From the NCBI GenBank assembly GCA_000424365.1, contig AUJT01000009.1, positions 1 through 64,000 of the forward strand: a DNA stretch of 64,000 bases. Reading direction: 5' to 3'. Under the pieces are notes generated by a model. It was not told the origin of the DNA. It made no database searches and saw only the letters and a program-made list of their open reading frames with translations. Shown here one piece after another: positions 9,146-17,890 of this stretch (its first letter is position 1; each line of letters starts with the position of its first letter). Origin of the DNA: Lachnospiraceae bacterium NK4A144 (GTDB lineage Bacteria > Bacillota > Clostridia > Lachnospirales > Lachnospiraceae). A program made the translations under genes and the position numbers.

Positions 9146-9781
9146 ATGAAAGAGTGGGAGTATGAGCTTAGGAGCGACATCTTTTCTGCGTTTCTGGCTA
9201 ATAATAAGAGAATGGCATCCGCACTGATGTGGGAGCTTATCGGAAAGAAAAGCGGAGGTCTTTTTTATCGTTATCGCCCTCTGGATCTTATGGAGCTTAC
9301 AAGTCTCCGTTTTGACCAGATGTATTTTTGCCGTGCGATACGATTTGATAATCACGGTGACGGTATGATCCGCTTCAAGAGTTATGTGACCTGTTTCACA
9401 GATAAGAAAAATTCGCTTACCATGTGGAATGACTATGCAAGTGCCGCGAAAGGTATCTGCATGGAATATTCCTATGACGACATCATGACCTTTGCACAGG
9501 ATAACAATCTGTTCTTTGCACCGGTCCGTTATAGCGACAAAGATCTGGAGATCACTGACAAGGTAAGTTCCGTCATGTCCATGATGAGTAAACCAAAGGT
9601 AGAGTCCGACGAATACGAATGGCGCCTCTGGAAGATCGATCTCCACTCAACTGACATAGGAAAGATAATGGCAGGCATAAGCCCCAGAAAGATCTATATA
9701 GGTAGAAACGCCGACGATGAAGAATTGATCAACGAGCTTTATGATATCGGCGCAGAAAAAGAAATAGAAATAATCAGATAA
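9146..9781 (+). CDS. DUF2971 family protein
   Basis: A 211-residue soluble protein. The segment TMWNDYASAAKGICMEYSYD (residues 92-111) matches the DUF2971 hallmark 'W..Y....G.C..F/Y', and RKIYIGRNADDEE near residues 187-199 matches its C-terminal region. The family is widespread and scattered in bacteria with no assigned activity; some members lie near defence or stress genes. Here it stands alone, divergent from ech. A GGGG-type RBS precedes the ATG. Confidence 0.6.
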   Translation: MKEWEYELRSDIFSAFLANNKRMASALMWELIGKKSGGLFYRYRPLDLMELTSLRFDQMYFCRAIRFDNHGDGMIRFKSYVTCFTDKKNSLTMWNDYASAAKGICMEYSYDDIMTFAQDNNLFFAPVRYSDKDLEITDKVSSVMSMMSKPKVESDEYEWRLWKIDLHSTDIGKIMAGISPRKIYIGRNADDEELINELYDIGAEKEIEIIR

Positions 9782-9791
9782 ATAAACCTCT

Positions 9792-10058
9792 TTACCAGTC
9801 CTCTTCTATTATCTGCATCTCCAGATAATCGAAGGGGACTTCGTCTATAAAGTTATCTCCGCGAAATCTGGTCTTTGCCGATCGCTTAAAATCATCAATA
9901 TTATTCTGAAGCCATATCGGCACGCTGAGATCCAGCTCATGGCAAGCTGCCTCAAGTCCGTTCATGATCTTGTGAGTACGGGTATCCTCTGTAAAATCCT
10001 CAATAACCGTATCCTGGATCATATGATTATTTTTCCATTCTCTAAACCAGATTCTCAT
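9792..10058 (-). CDS. Small hypothetical protein, 88 aa
   Basis: I do not recognise this gene. The 88-residue product is soluble and acidic, starts MRIWFREWKNNHM and ends in EIIEEDW-like acidic residues. Mixed helix/strand composition, no cysteine pairs or membrane segments. An AGGA site precedes the ATG. It lies 15 bp downstream of another small gene on the same strand, so the two probably form an operon. The compact, well-spaced arrangement argues for a real gene. Confidence 0.55.
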   Translation of the reverse strand: MRIWFREWKNNHMIQDTVIEDFTEDTRTHKIMNGLEAACHELDLSVPIWLQNNIDDFKRSAKTRFRGDNFIDEVPFDYLEMQIIEEDW

Positions 10059-10073
10059 AATTTTTCCTGTCTC

Positions 10074-10343
10074 TTACGAGAAAATATGCAGTATACTGCT
10101 TATCTCCTTTGCTTTCTTTTTTATTTCTTCTTCGTTTTCTTTTAGATATGCCACGATCTGATGTACTTCATCTTCCGTAAAACCTGCGTTTTTCAACACT
10201 TTTCCGCCGGGCACACGCATTTCCGCCTCGTCAATGCTGCCTTTTTCGTTTTTACGCTCGAATCTCACACAGACAAAAGCCTTCCCCTCTTTGTCATGCA
10301 GCACACCTGAATGTGTCATGCTGACTTCACTGTTATTATCCAT
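10074..10343 (-). CDS. Small hypothetical protein, 89 aa
   Basis: Unrecognised 89-residue soluble protein. N-terminal half looks like beta strands (GVLHDKEGKAFVCVRFERKN); the C-terminal half is a Lys/Glu-rich helix (YLKENEEEIKKKAKEISSIL). A strong GGAGGGG site precedes ATG 10343. It is co-directional with, and just upstream of, the 88-residue gene. No function can be proposed. Confidence 0.6.
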   Translation of the reverse strand: MDNNSEVSMTHSGVLHDKEGKAFVCVRFERKNEKGSIDEAEMRVPGGKVLKNAGFTEDEVHQIVAYLKENEEEIKKKAKEISSILHIFS

Positions 10344-10490
10344 ACCGCCCCTCCTTTCGGTATATCCATGCGTAGGATATCATAAACAGGCTTATGTGTA
10401 TATATCGGGTCATTATATGCTCACCTATAACCCCGGTAAAAGATTTTGCCAAAAAATCCTACCTGTATTAGACTGAATTTTAGTGCGATA

Positions 10491-10530
10491 ATGACGTTGG
10501 GGGCAAAAATCCTTTTGTCCCTGTCATCAT
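10491..10530. repeat. Mini-palindrome, diverged family A end pair
   Basis: ATGACGTTGGGGGCAAAAA, a short gap, then TTTTGTCCCTGTCATCAT. It is an imperfect inverted repeat with the same arms as the mini-palindromes at 106-138 and 22724-22757. It lies 26 bp before the Nudix gene and within its likely leader. Confidence 0.55.
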
Positions 10531-10556
10531 AAAAATAAAACTGAAGGGGCTTTAAC

Positions 10557-11123
10557 ATGAAATTCAATTCTATAAAAAAGATCCACGACGGCGAATTTAT
10601 CTCACGCTACGACCTGCATTATGAAACCGAAGACGGAAAACCCAAGACTTATGAGATAATCAGCAGAAACCATGACCTCAAAACACTCGAAGAACTGCAG
10701 AATAAGCATGCTGACGCAGTCGTTCTGATACTCACCGATGAAAGCGGCGAGCGCATCCTGCTTAACCGTGAATTCCGCATGGCAGCCGGACAATTTGTCT
10801 ACAATTTCCCGGCAGGTCTCATCGAGCCTGACGAAACACCGGAGGAAGCCGCTGCTCGTGAGCTTTACGAAGAAACAGGGCTTACACTCACAGAGATCCG
10901 CGATAGGATCGGCTTAAGCTACAGCGCCATTGGTTTTTCAAACGAAACCAATGTATGCATAGTCGGCACAGCTACCGGAGAATTTTCTGAAAGCACATCT
11001 TCCTATGAAGAGATAGAAGCCAAATGGTACACCCGCTCCGAAGTACGCGAGCTCTTAAAAACCGCACCTTTCGCCGCAAGAACCCAGGCATGGTGCTACT
11101 GCTGGAGCCACGAGACAAAATAA
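10557..11123 (+). CDS. Nudix hydrolase, ADP-ribose pyrophosphatase-like
   Basis: A 188-residue Nudix protein. The complete Nudix box G-x5-E-x7-REL-x-EE-x-GL is seen as GLIEPDETPEEAAARELYEE followed by TGL (residues 95-117), so catalytic metal binding should be intact. Overall layout (N-terminal beta domain, 'R....GE' and 'PAGLIE') resembles ADP-sugar pyrophosphatases that hydrolyse ADP-ribose to AMP and ribose-5-phosphate. Monocistronic, RBS GAAGGGG, closed by a long hairpin. Confidence 0.85.
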   Translation: MKFNSIKKIHDGEFISRYDLHYETEDGKPKTYEIISRNHDLKTLEELQNKHADAVVLILTDESGERILLNREFRMAAGQFVYNFPAGLIEPDETPEEAAARELYEETGLTLTEIRDRIGLSYSAIGFSNETNVCIVGTATGEFSESTSSYEEIEAKWYTRSEVRELLKTAPFAARTQAWCYCWSHETK

Positions 11124-11124
11124 A

Positions 11125-11204
11125 TTTCGTCAGGCGCACTTCATAGCACTAACAAACGAGCCGCCCGATATTACTATCGGACGGCTCTATACGCCTGGTC
11201 GAAA
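11125..11204. terminator. Nested hairpin between convergent genes
   Basis: Inner stem GAGCCGCCCGATA / TATCGGACGGCTC (one mismatch) with an ACT-type loop, enclosed by an outer imperfect stem TTTCGTCAGGCG / CGCCTGGTCGAAA. It lies between the convergent Nudix and ANTAR genes and probably terminates both transcripts, though the T-run is poor. Confidence 0.6.
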
Positions 11205-11271
11205 CCAATCATCTAATATTGTCAGAACAAATCACTATGCTCGATAAAGCATCACTAAGCGCTCTGCACGA

Positions 11272-11829
11272 TCAAAGATCCGTAGAATCCAAAGCATTTA
11301 AGAACATTTTTGCCACTTCCACCATTGGTGTCGAACTCTCCATGCTTCTCTTCTGGAGAAAGCGGTAAGCCTGATCCTCACTCATCTGGTTTCTGTCCAT
11401 AATGAGCTGCTTTGCACTCTGGATGATATCCTTCTCCTCTTTGCTGCGTTCAGGGCGAGTATCATGATTACGACGTTCGTCAAGTTCTACGAGGATTCTC
11501 GCACTTCCATAGATTTCTCCACTAGATGCCGGCAGGCTGAGCCTGAACAGGTTCTCATTCTCGCAGATGTCCAAATCTCCCGGACGACCTGCCACCAGAA
11601 AGAAAGCTATATCACTAAGCTCATCCGCAAGTTCATCCGCAGTCATGTCAGAAAGTCTCGGAGAACAGATCACGACTCCGCCGCCCATACGTTTAATATA
11701 TCGCAGCACTTCCAGCCCGGTCTTGCAGGCAACATGAACCTGAATACCGTTTCGCTCAAGCGTATCTGTGATTGTATTCCTTAATTTATCATTTGAAAAT
11801 GCAACTACAGTCCGCAGCAATTCCGTCAC
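11272..11829 (-). CDS. ANTAR-domain antiterminator, NitR-like
   Basis: A 185-residue protein with an N-terminal receiver-like half and a C-terminal ANTAR RNA-binding domain (residues about 127-178, SKEEKDIIQSAKQLIMDRNQ then SEDQAYRFLQKRSM). The usual phospho-acceptor Asp is replaced: the strand reads VVICSPRLSD. It follows glnA by 64 bp, as NitR does in solventogenic clostridia, where antitermination control of glnA was proposed. The start is GTG 11829 or, better spaced from GGAGAGG, TTG 11820. Confidence 0.85.
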   Translation of the reverse strand: MTELLRTVVAFSNDKLRNTITDTLERNGIQVHVACKTGLEVLRYIKRMGGGVVICSPRLSDMTADELADELSDIAFFLVAGRPGDLDICENENLFRLSLPASSGEIYGSARILVELDERRNHDTRPERSKEEKDIIQSAKQLIMDRNQMSEDQAYRFLQKRSMESSTPMVEVAKMFLNALDSTDL

Positions 11830-11893
11830 CTCTCCGCAAAAAGTTGTACATATCTAATGGCAGCCGGTTAAAGCACGCCTGTACTGACACAAC

Positions 11894-13222
11894 TTAGAAA
11901 TTAACCATGTACTTGTCAAGCTCCCACTGGCTGACCTGAGTACGGTACTCATCCCACTCAGCTCTCTTGCCTTCAAGGTACTGTGTGAGCAGATGATCAC
12001 CAAGAGTCTCCTTGATAACCTCATCCTTCTCAAGCTCATCAAGAGCTTCCTCAAGGTTTCCGGGCAGAGAATCTATTCCATTTGCCTTTCTTGTAGCCTT
12101 ATCCATTGCAAAGATGTTGTCAGTAATCTCATCCGGAGGTGTCATGCCCTTCTCGATACCATCAAGACCAGCTGCAAGACATACAGCAAGATTCAGGTAA
12201 GGGTTGCAGGACGGATCCGGGCAACGAAGCTCTACTCTTGTGCCTGCGCCTCTGGAAGCCGGAATACGGATAAGAGCAGAACGGTTGGATGAGCTCCATG
12301 CAAGATAGCAAGGTGCTTCATAACCAGGAACCAGTCTCTTATAAGAGTTAACAAGCGGATTAGTGATAGCTGCCATTCCCTTCATGTGAGCAAGGATGCC
12401 TGCGATAAAGCTATATGCTTCCTTAGAAAGCTGACGAGGATCGTTAGGATCAAAGAAGATGTTCTTTCCATCCTTGAAGAGTGACATATTTGTGTGCATA
12501 CCGGAACCATTTACTCCGAAAAGCGGCTTCGGCATGAATGTTGCGTGCAGACCGTTCTTCTGTGCAAGAACCTTAACTGCAAGCTTGAATGTCATGATCT
12601 TATCAGCAGCACGAAGAGCCTCATCATACTTGAAGTCGATCTCATGCTGTCCGATAGCAACCTCGTGATGAGAAGCCTCGATCTCAAATCCCATCTTCTC
12701 AAGATCGATACAGATCTCACGACGTGTATTTGAACCGTGATCCAGAGGAGCCAGATCGAAATAACCAGCCTCATCACCTGTATTTGTGGTCGGTCTTCCG
12801 TTTTCATCAGTCTCAAAGAGGAAGAACTCACACTCAGGACCAACGTTGAAGGAGTAGCCCATATCAGCTGCCTTCTTCAGTGTCTTCTTAAGAACGTATC
12901 TGGGATCTCCAACGAAGGGAGTTCCATCCGGATTGTATACATCGCAGATGAAACGTGCAACTTTTCCATGCTGAGGTCTCCACGGGAATACAGTATAGCT
13001 GTCAAGATCCGGACGCAGATACTGATCTGATTCATGGATACGTGCGAAGCCCTCGATGGAACTACCGTCGATCATTACCTGATTATTTACAGCCTTCTCA
13101 AGCTGTGAACGGGTAATTGCAACGTTTTTCAGCTGACCGAAAATGTCGGTGAACTGCATACGGATAAATTCAACATCATCGTCAGCCGCCATGCGGAGGA
13201 TATCTTCTTTTGTGTTACTCAT
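11894..13222 (-). CDS. glnA: Glutamine synthetase type I
   Basis: A 442-residue GSI-alpha enzyme making glutamine from glutamate, ammonia and ATP. Conserved motifs are all present: [29 protein letters not shown], the ATP-binding [10 protein letters not shown] loop, [13 protein letters not shown] and [14 protein letters not shown]. Length and the absence of the tyrosine adenylylation site match Firmicute enzymes. RBS GAAGGGAG precedes ATG. Regulation is suggested by a leader hairpin and by the adjacent ANTAR gene. Confidence 0.97.
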   Translation of the reverse strand: MSNTKEDILRMAADDDVEFIRMQFTDIFGQLKNVAITRSQLEKAVNNQVMIDGSSIEGFARIHESDQYLRPDLDSYTVFPWRPQHGKVARFICDVYNPDGTPFVGDPRYVLKKTLKKAADMGYSFNVGPECEFFLFETDENGRPTTNTGDEAGYFDLAPLDHGSNTRREICIDLEKMGFEIEASHHEVAIGQHEIDFKYDEALRAADKIMTFKLAVKVLAQKNGLHATFMPKPLFGVNGSGMHTNMSLFKDGKNIFFDPNDPRQLSKEAYSFIAGILAHMKGMAAITNPLVNSYKRLVPGYEAPCYLAWSSSNRSALIRIPASRGAGTRVELRCPDPSCNPYLNLAVCLAAGLDGIEKGMTPPDEITDNIFAMDKATRKANGIDSLPGNLEEALDELEKDEVIKETLGDHLLTQYLEGKRAEWDEYRTQVSQWELDKYMVNF

Positions 13223-13281
13223 GTCAAAATCTCCCTTCGATTTTTGTGACTTTGTTTTTGACGAAACTTTTTTAAAACAGA

Positions 13282-13322
13282 AAAGGGCAACGGTAGCCTT
13301 GCATCAAGCACCGTTGCCCTTT
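13282..13322 (-). terminator. glnA leader hairpin / possible attenuator
   Basis: Perfect 13-bp inverted repeat AAAGGGCAACGGT / ACCGTTGCCCTTT, followed in the glnA direction by TTTTCTGTTTT. It lies between the promoter (13333-13362) and the glnA start, so glnA mRNA begins with a terminator-like stem. This fits control by antitermination, but the paired A-x-x-G hexaloops expected for ANTAR targets were not recognised. Confidence 0.65.
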
Positions 13323-13332
13323 GTTGGTACGA

Positions 13333-13362
13333 ATTATAAAACCTTGCCTTAAGGATTGTCAA
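13333..13362 (-). promoter_or_regulatory. Promoter of glnA
   Basis: Perfect consensus hexamers on the minus strand: TTGACA, 18 nt, TATAAT. Predicted start about 13326, only a few bases before the leader hairpin. Confidence 0.85.
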
Positions 13363-13551
13363 GTATGTATTGCCCAAAAACTTTATTTCGGCAAAACTTC
13401 ATTTCTTTATAGTGTTAAAGGCGAAAAAATTGGTAAACGTTTTCTAAATTTTTATACTATAATGAAAATTGCTGTGACTCGGATCCTAAATGGTCACAGT
13501 GGTTCATTTTAATGATGTTTGGAGCAATATGCCCCGGAATGGAGAAAACCC

Positions 13552-14427
13552 ATGCAGGAATTTAAGCCGATCAAAGAAGGCAAAGTCAGAGAGATTTACG
13601 ATGCAGGAGAGAACCTCATCATGGTCGCTACCGACCGTATTTCCGCTTTTGATGTGATCCTTAAGAATAAGGTTCATAAAAAAGGAGCTATCCTGACTCA
13701 GATGTCCAGATTCTGGTTCGATTACACTAAGGATATCGTTCCGAATCATATGCTGAGCGTTGATGTTAAGGATATGCCGGAGTTTTTCCAGCAGCCTGAT
13801 TATACCGGCAACAGCATGATGGTGAAGAAGCTCACCATGATCCCCGTTGAGTGTATCGTTCGCGGCTATATTACCGGAAGTGGCTGGAAGAGCTACAAAG
13901 AAAACGGTACTGTCTGCGGTATTAAACTGCCTGAGGGACTTCAGGAATGTGATAAGCTTCCTGAGCCTATCTATACCCCTTCTACAAAAGCCGAGATCGG
14001 TGATCACGATGAAAACATCGATTTTGAGCGTTCTATCGAAGTTCTCGAAAAGGAATTCCCCGGTCACGGTCAGGAATATGCTGAGAAGATCCGTGATTAC
14101 ACTATTGCTCTTTATAAGAAGTGCGCTGATTATGCCCGCACCAAGGGTATCATTATCGCTGATACAAAGTTTGAGTTTGGTCTTAATGAGAATGGCGAGG
14201 TTGTTCTCGGTGATGAGATGCTTACTCCTGATTCCAGCCGTTTCTGGCCTGTTGAAGGCTATGAGCCGGGTAAGTCTCAGCCGTCTTTTGATAAGCAGTT
14301 CGTTCGTGACTGGTTGACTGCTAATCCTGAAAGTGATTATAACCTGCCTCAGGATGTTATTGATAAGACTATTGATAAGTACAAGGAGGCTTACAGACTT
14401 CTTACAGGACATGATTTAGAGGTTTAA
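13552..14427 (+). CDS. purC: SAICAR synthetase
   Basis: A protein of 291 residues, phosphoribosylaminoimidazole-succinocarboxamide synthase, joining CAIR and aspartate with ATP in purine synthesis. Family motifs seen: KEGKVREIY (P-loop-like start), TDRISAFDV, VECIVRGYITGSGWKSY, DTKFEFGL and DEMLTPDSSRFW. Start ATG 13552 chosen because GGAGA lies 6 nt upstream; a TTG 33 bp earlier lacks an RBS. The length matches yeast/clostridial-type long PurC rather than the 235-residue B. subtilis form. Not next to other pur genes here. Confidence 0.96.
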   Translation: MQEFKPIKEGKVREIYDAGENLIMVATDRISAFDVILKNKVHKKGAILTQMSRFWFDYTKDIVPNHMLSVDVKDMPEFFQQPDYTGNSMMVKKLTMIPVECIVRGYITGSGWKSYKENGTVCGIKLPEGLQECDKLPEPIYTPSTKAEIGDHDENIDFERSIEVLEKEFPGHGQEYAEKIRDYTIALYKKCADYARTKGIIIADTKFEFGLNENGEVVLGDEMLTPDSSRFWPVEGYEPGKSQPSFDKQFVRDWLTANPESDYNLPQDVIDKTIDKYKEAYRLLTGHDLEV

Positions 14428-14452
14428 TGGTTTAATCTATTCTCGTTCAAGC

Positions 14453-14577
14453 CCCGATACATATATCTTGTCACGGCTCGGACAGTTCTAAGCTCATGCA
14501 CCGTCCTCATGAACACGGACAGCACATTTGCTAAGAACTGCCGGCTTATTGTTCCAAGATATATGTACCGGGTTTTT
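14453..14577 (+). terminator. Long three-tier hairpin after purC
   Basis: Outer stem CCCGATACATATATCTTG / CAAGATATATGTACCGGG (one mismatch) followed by TTTTT; middle arms around ACAGTTCTAAGC / GCTAAGAACTG; inner GTCC...GGAC. The 125-bp structure fills the space between purC and the convergent trxB gene. It can terminate purC, but is far longer than an ordinary terminator. Confidence 0.75.
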
Positions 14578-14617
14578 CACTTACATCTATTAAAACACTG
14601 TAAAGTTACGTATGTCA

Positions 14618-15514
14618 TTACACTTCTGCGGCGGCGAGGGCTGCTACTGCGCCGTCGGCTGCAGCTGTAGTGAGCTGGCGGACTGATTTTGTGCGGCAAT
14701 CTCCTGCTGTGAAGATTCCGTTCACTCCTGTCTTGCAGCTTTCGTCTGCTTCGATATATCCCTTTTCGTCAAGCTTTACCAGATTCTCAAAATCTTTATT
14801 TTCCGGAGCCTGTCCTACCGCTACAAAGAATCCAGCTACAGGTATATCTCTTGTTTCTCCTGAATTCTTGTCCTTTACACGGACTCCTTCAACTTTCTGC
14901 TCTCCGAGAATTTCTACAACATTTGCATTTAAGACAAACTCTACATTTTCCTTTTTCCTAAGTTCCTCTACATCTTTTTCATCTGCACGGAACTGATCTC
15001 TTCTGTGAATTATGTAAACCTTGCTGCAGTAATTTGACAAAAATGCAGCATCCTCTACCGCTGTATTACCGCCACCTGCTACTGCAACTTCTTTTCCTCT
15101 GAAAAATGCGCCATCGCAAGTTGCGCAGTATGACACTCCTCGTCCTGTAAATTCCTTTTCCTTAGGAAGTCCGAGTGAACGATTTTTTGCACCTGTCGCG
15201 AGGATCACTGCACGTGCTTCATAATCACCATCCTCGGTATGTACAATTTTTTTCTCACCTTTATCTTCGATACCGATTACTTTTTCATACTTTAATTCTG
15301 CTCCCAGATTCATAGCCTGCTCATATAATCCATTTGCAAACTCAAATCCGGAAATATGCGCGATTCCCGGATAATTCTCTATATCGGGAGTATTAACGAT
15401 CTGTCCGCCGATCTGTGAAGCCTCAAATATCAATACGGATTTACCCGCACGCACGCCGTAAATAGCAGCCGATAGTCCGGCAGTTCCTGCACCAACGATG
15501 ATAATATCAGTCAT
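14618..15514 (-). CDS. trxB: Thioredoxin reductase
   Basis: A 298-residue flavoprotein disulfide reductase. It has the N-terminal FAD motif GAGTAGLSAAIYG, the redox-active pair CATCDG, the NAD(P)H-binding motif GGGNTAVEDA and the C-terminal FAD motif GIFTAGDCR. It would reduce thioredoxin, or a thioredoxin-like partner, using NADPH or possibly ferredoxin-derived electrons; no thioredoxin gene is adjacent. AAAGGAT precedes the ATG; a consensus promoter lies just upstream. Confidence 0.93.
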   Translation of the reverse strand: MTDIIIVGAGTAGLSAAIYGVRAGKSVLIFEASQIGGQIVNTPDIENYPGIAHISGFEFANGLYEQAMNLGAELKYEKVIGIEDKGEKKIVHTEDGDYEARAVILATGAKNRSLGLPKEKEFTGRGVSYCATCDGAFFRGKEVAVAGGGNTAVEDAAFLSNYCSKVYIIHRRDQFRADEKDVEELRKKENVEFVLNANVVEILGEQKVEGVRVKDKNSGETRDIPVAGFFVAVGQAPENKDFENLVKLDEKGYIEADESCKTGVNGIFTAGDCRTKSVRQLTTAAADGAVAALAAAEV

Positions 15515-15564
15515 AATATATATCCTTTCTATCTGTATTTGTTACGCTTTATACTTTTGAACAC

Positions 15565-15593
15565 AGTATAGTTGCGAATTAAATTGTTGTCAA
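15565..15593 (-). promoter_or_regulatory. Promoter of trxB
   Basis: Minus strand TTGACA, 17 nt, TATACT, about 50 bp upstream of the trxB start codon. An excellent sigma-A match. Confidence 0.85.
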
Positions 15594-15695
15594 TTTAATT
15601 TTATGATCACAGTTCATTCTTTTCCTCATGTACGCTCTGAAATGCATTAACGATATTACTTTTCATATATAATAGCTTAAGGGGAGAAATGACAC

Positions 15696-17768
15696 ATGAA
15701 TTATGTCTATAAGGGGTTAAAGCTCTTAAAAAAGCTTTTACGTACAGTGTACCAAACCATAATAGCCTATATAGGTGCGGTTATGCCTGACGATGGACTT
15801 ACTGCACATATGATAGTCATGCGAGCCATGCAGACTATCTTTCTTTTCTGCGCCTTTGCACTCGTATGGCACTATGTAATATCGAATCCCCCCATAAATA
15901 CTCCTTCAGCAAACAATATCGCCTCTGTCAGCGATCCAGATACTATCCTCACGAATAACCGAACAGTTTCTGCGGATATCGCTGTTTCATCCGACAAGGT
16001 AACTCCACAGGTAAGACGAGTTGCAAAAACCGTATCCTCTCCTTATGTCTATCCCTATGAGATCGGGCTCACGACCCGTGAAAACATGATGATAGCAGCT
16101 ATGTCACTTGTCGGTGACGTGCGATATGTGTGGGGCGGCGGTCATAGCGGAGCCTCATACATAAAGGGCATAAATCCGGTATGGAAGCCCTTTAGGAATC
16201 TCTATCCGGACGATCCGTCAGAAGAAGGCTTCGGAACCTGTATAAAGCCTTCCGGTTCGTGGTGTCCCATTCATGGAAACATACACACTTCATTCCATGG
16301 CGAAACCATCTACTCCATTGACCAGTACATAAATCTGCGATCAGGTCTTTTTGACGAGATCGACCTGACCGATGAAAAATACCGTTCCATGCTGTCCACC
16401 GTAGACTATTCAAACGGCGTAAATGCCCACGTCCTCGATGGACTCGATTGCAGTGGTTATGTCTCATGGATCTATAACCAGATACAGGATGATTACAAGG
16501 TAAACACAGCCGCCAGATATTTCACCAAGCAGAGCTGCTTTACACCTCTCTCAATGGGAGATCCTCTGCTTCCTGGAGATATCTTCGCCTGGAAGACCCA
16601 TATAGTCATGATCGTCGGACATGTCAAAGCAGGCAGCAAAGCCTATGTGACACTCGAGGAAACACCAAACGTACTCAGATTTGGCGTAGCATACTATAGC
16701 GGTGCAGCCAAATCAGATATCGAATATGGTAAAAAAATTGCATCCGAAGCAAATTCGCTCATCGGTGATCTAAACCCTGAGTACGAGAGACCGCACGTAT
16801 ACTGCATAAATACCGTAGGCACGTCTGCCTCTGCCGTAACAGAAACAGGAACCACACCGACAATGCTAACAAGATATGAAATAAAGAAAGCTGATGATGA
16901 TACCATCACCGAGCACACCTACGAAGCCATCCCGTCAGACACGTTCACAAACGATCTGCTTTACCGTAAGGGAATGAAGGTAGACACAATACTTGCAAGT
17001 GAGACAGAAGAAATCAAAAGCCGGGCTTACTCATCATCATATGATACCGTGGTAGACGGCGTCCCTTATAAAGTAGTCCGCGTATTCATGCCGAGAGGAT
17101 ATCCCGGATCAGCTCAGGATATCGGCGCACCCGCAGAGGGAACATACGAGTACAAAACAATTGATGAAGAGGAAGAAGGATTTTACGGAACTTATTATAT
17201 TAAGCTCGATATTAATGATAGTTCTGATGCGAATCAAGGCGATACAAATAATGAAAATGCTGCAAATGATCCGGAATCAGGCAGCAACGACAGCTCAGAC
17301 AATTCATCTTCCGGAAGCTCTGCCAAAAAACGGAGCGTATACAGCAGTGATGAAAAAATAGATGGCTTTATAGTACGGCACATTTTTATGCCCTACGATT
17401 ACGAAGGAACTCTGGAAGACCTGGGCGTACCTGATGACTCTATCGTAGATCACAAAGAAGTCACCGAAACAAAAGACGGCTTTTACGGTACTTATTACAT
17501 CAAGCCGGAAAATCTCCCCGGTAGTTGGGACGAGGATGATATCGAAGAAAGCGAAGACTCAAAGAGCTACGGAAGCTCCGAAGATAATGTACTGAGGCTT
17601 GCAAGATATGCTCACGCATATGAAGACGAGGGCATCGCTCTTGACGATACCGGTGTTCCTATCGAAGAAATGGATGCCGTAGAGATCATACAGCACACAA
17701 TACAAAAGCTGCCGCTCTCAATGATCAATGGCTATGAGACATATGATGGTGAAATATTTATTCCATAA
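15696..17768 (+). CDS. Membrane-anchored NlpC/P60-like hydrolase with C-terminal repeats
   Basis: A 690-residue protein with one N-terminal membrane segment (about 46-63) and the rest outside. An NlpC/P60 fold is suggested by DVRYVWGGGHSG (141-152), the catalytic-type Cys252 in DGLDCSGYVSW, PGDIFAWK and His302. In ordinary family members the GG and DCSG motifs are nearly adjacent; here about 95 residues, including Cys182, Cys190 and His193, separate them. The C-terminal third has two copies of a 60-residue unit ending in GFYGTYYIK, split by a Ser/Asn-rich linker. Probably a peptidoglycan endopeptidase. RBS GGGGAG. Confidence 0.75.
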   Translation: MNYVYKGLKLLKKLLRTVYQTIIAYIGAVMPDDGLTAHMIVMRAMQTIFLFCAFALVWHYVISNPPINTPSANNIASVSDPDTILTNNRTVSADIAVSSDKVTPQVRRVAKTVSSPYVYPYEIGLTTRENMMIAAMSLVGDVRYVWGGGHSGASYIKGINPVWKPFRNLYPDDPSEEGFGTCIKPSGSWCPIHGNIHTSFHGETIYSIDQYINLRSGLFDEIDLTDEKYRSMLSTVDYSNGVNAHVLDGLDCSGYVSWIYNQIQDDYKVNTAARYFTKQSCFTPLSMGDPLLPGDIFAWKTHIVMIVGHVKAGSKAYVTLEETPNVLRFGVAYYSGAAKSDIEYGKKIASEANSLIGDLNPEYERPHVYCINTVGTSASAVTETGTTPTMLTRYEIKKADDDTITEHTYEAIPSDTFTNDLLYRKGMKVDTILASETEEIKSRAYSSSYDTVVDGVPYKVVRVFMPRGYPGSAQDIGAPAEGTYEYKTIDEEEEGFYGTYYIKLDINDSSDANQGDTNNENAANDPESGSNDSSDNSSSGSSAKKRSVYSSDEKIDGFIVRHIFMPYDYEGTLEDLGVPDDSIVDHKEVTETKDGFYGTYYIKPENLPGSWDEDDIEESEDSKSYGSSEDNVLRLARYAHAYEDEGIALDDTGVPIEEMDAVEIIQHTIQKLPLSMINGYETYDGEIFIP

Positions 17769-17821
17769 TTTAAAGAACAAAGAGAATCCGATAAATTCGG
17801 AAATTTCTAGAAGTTAAAAAA

Positions 17822-17851
17822 AGTCCCCAGACGGAAATCCGTCGGGGGACT
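17822..17851. terminator. Terminator between convergent genes
   Basis: AGTCCCCAGACGG / CCGTCGGGGGACT stem with AAAT loop. In the minus direction it is followed by TTTTTTAACTT, so it mainly serves the secreted-protein gene at 17891-18697. Confidence 0.8.
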
Positions 17852-17890
17852 CATGTGTTTTCAAGGAATTAAATTCTCAGTAAGTAAGAA

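Noticed and set aside
13471-13500. CTGTGAC/GTCACAG hairpin upstream of purC as a riboswitch
   Set aside because: No purine or other aptamer consensus around it; a simple 7-bp stem of uncertain role.
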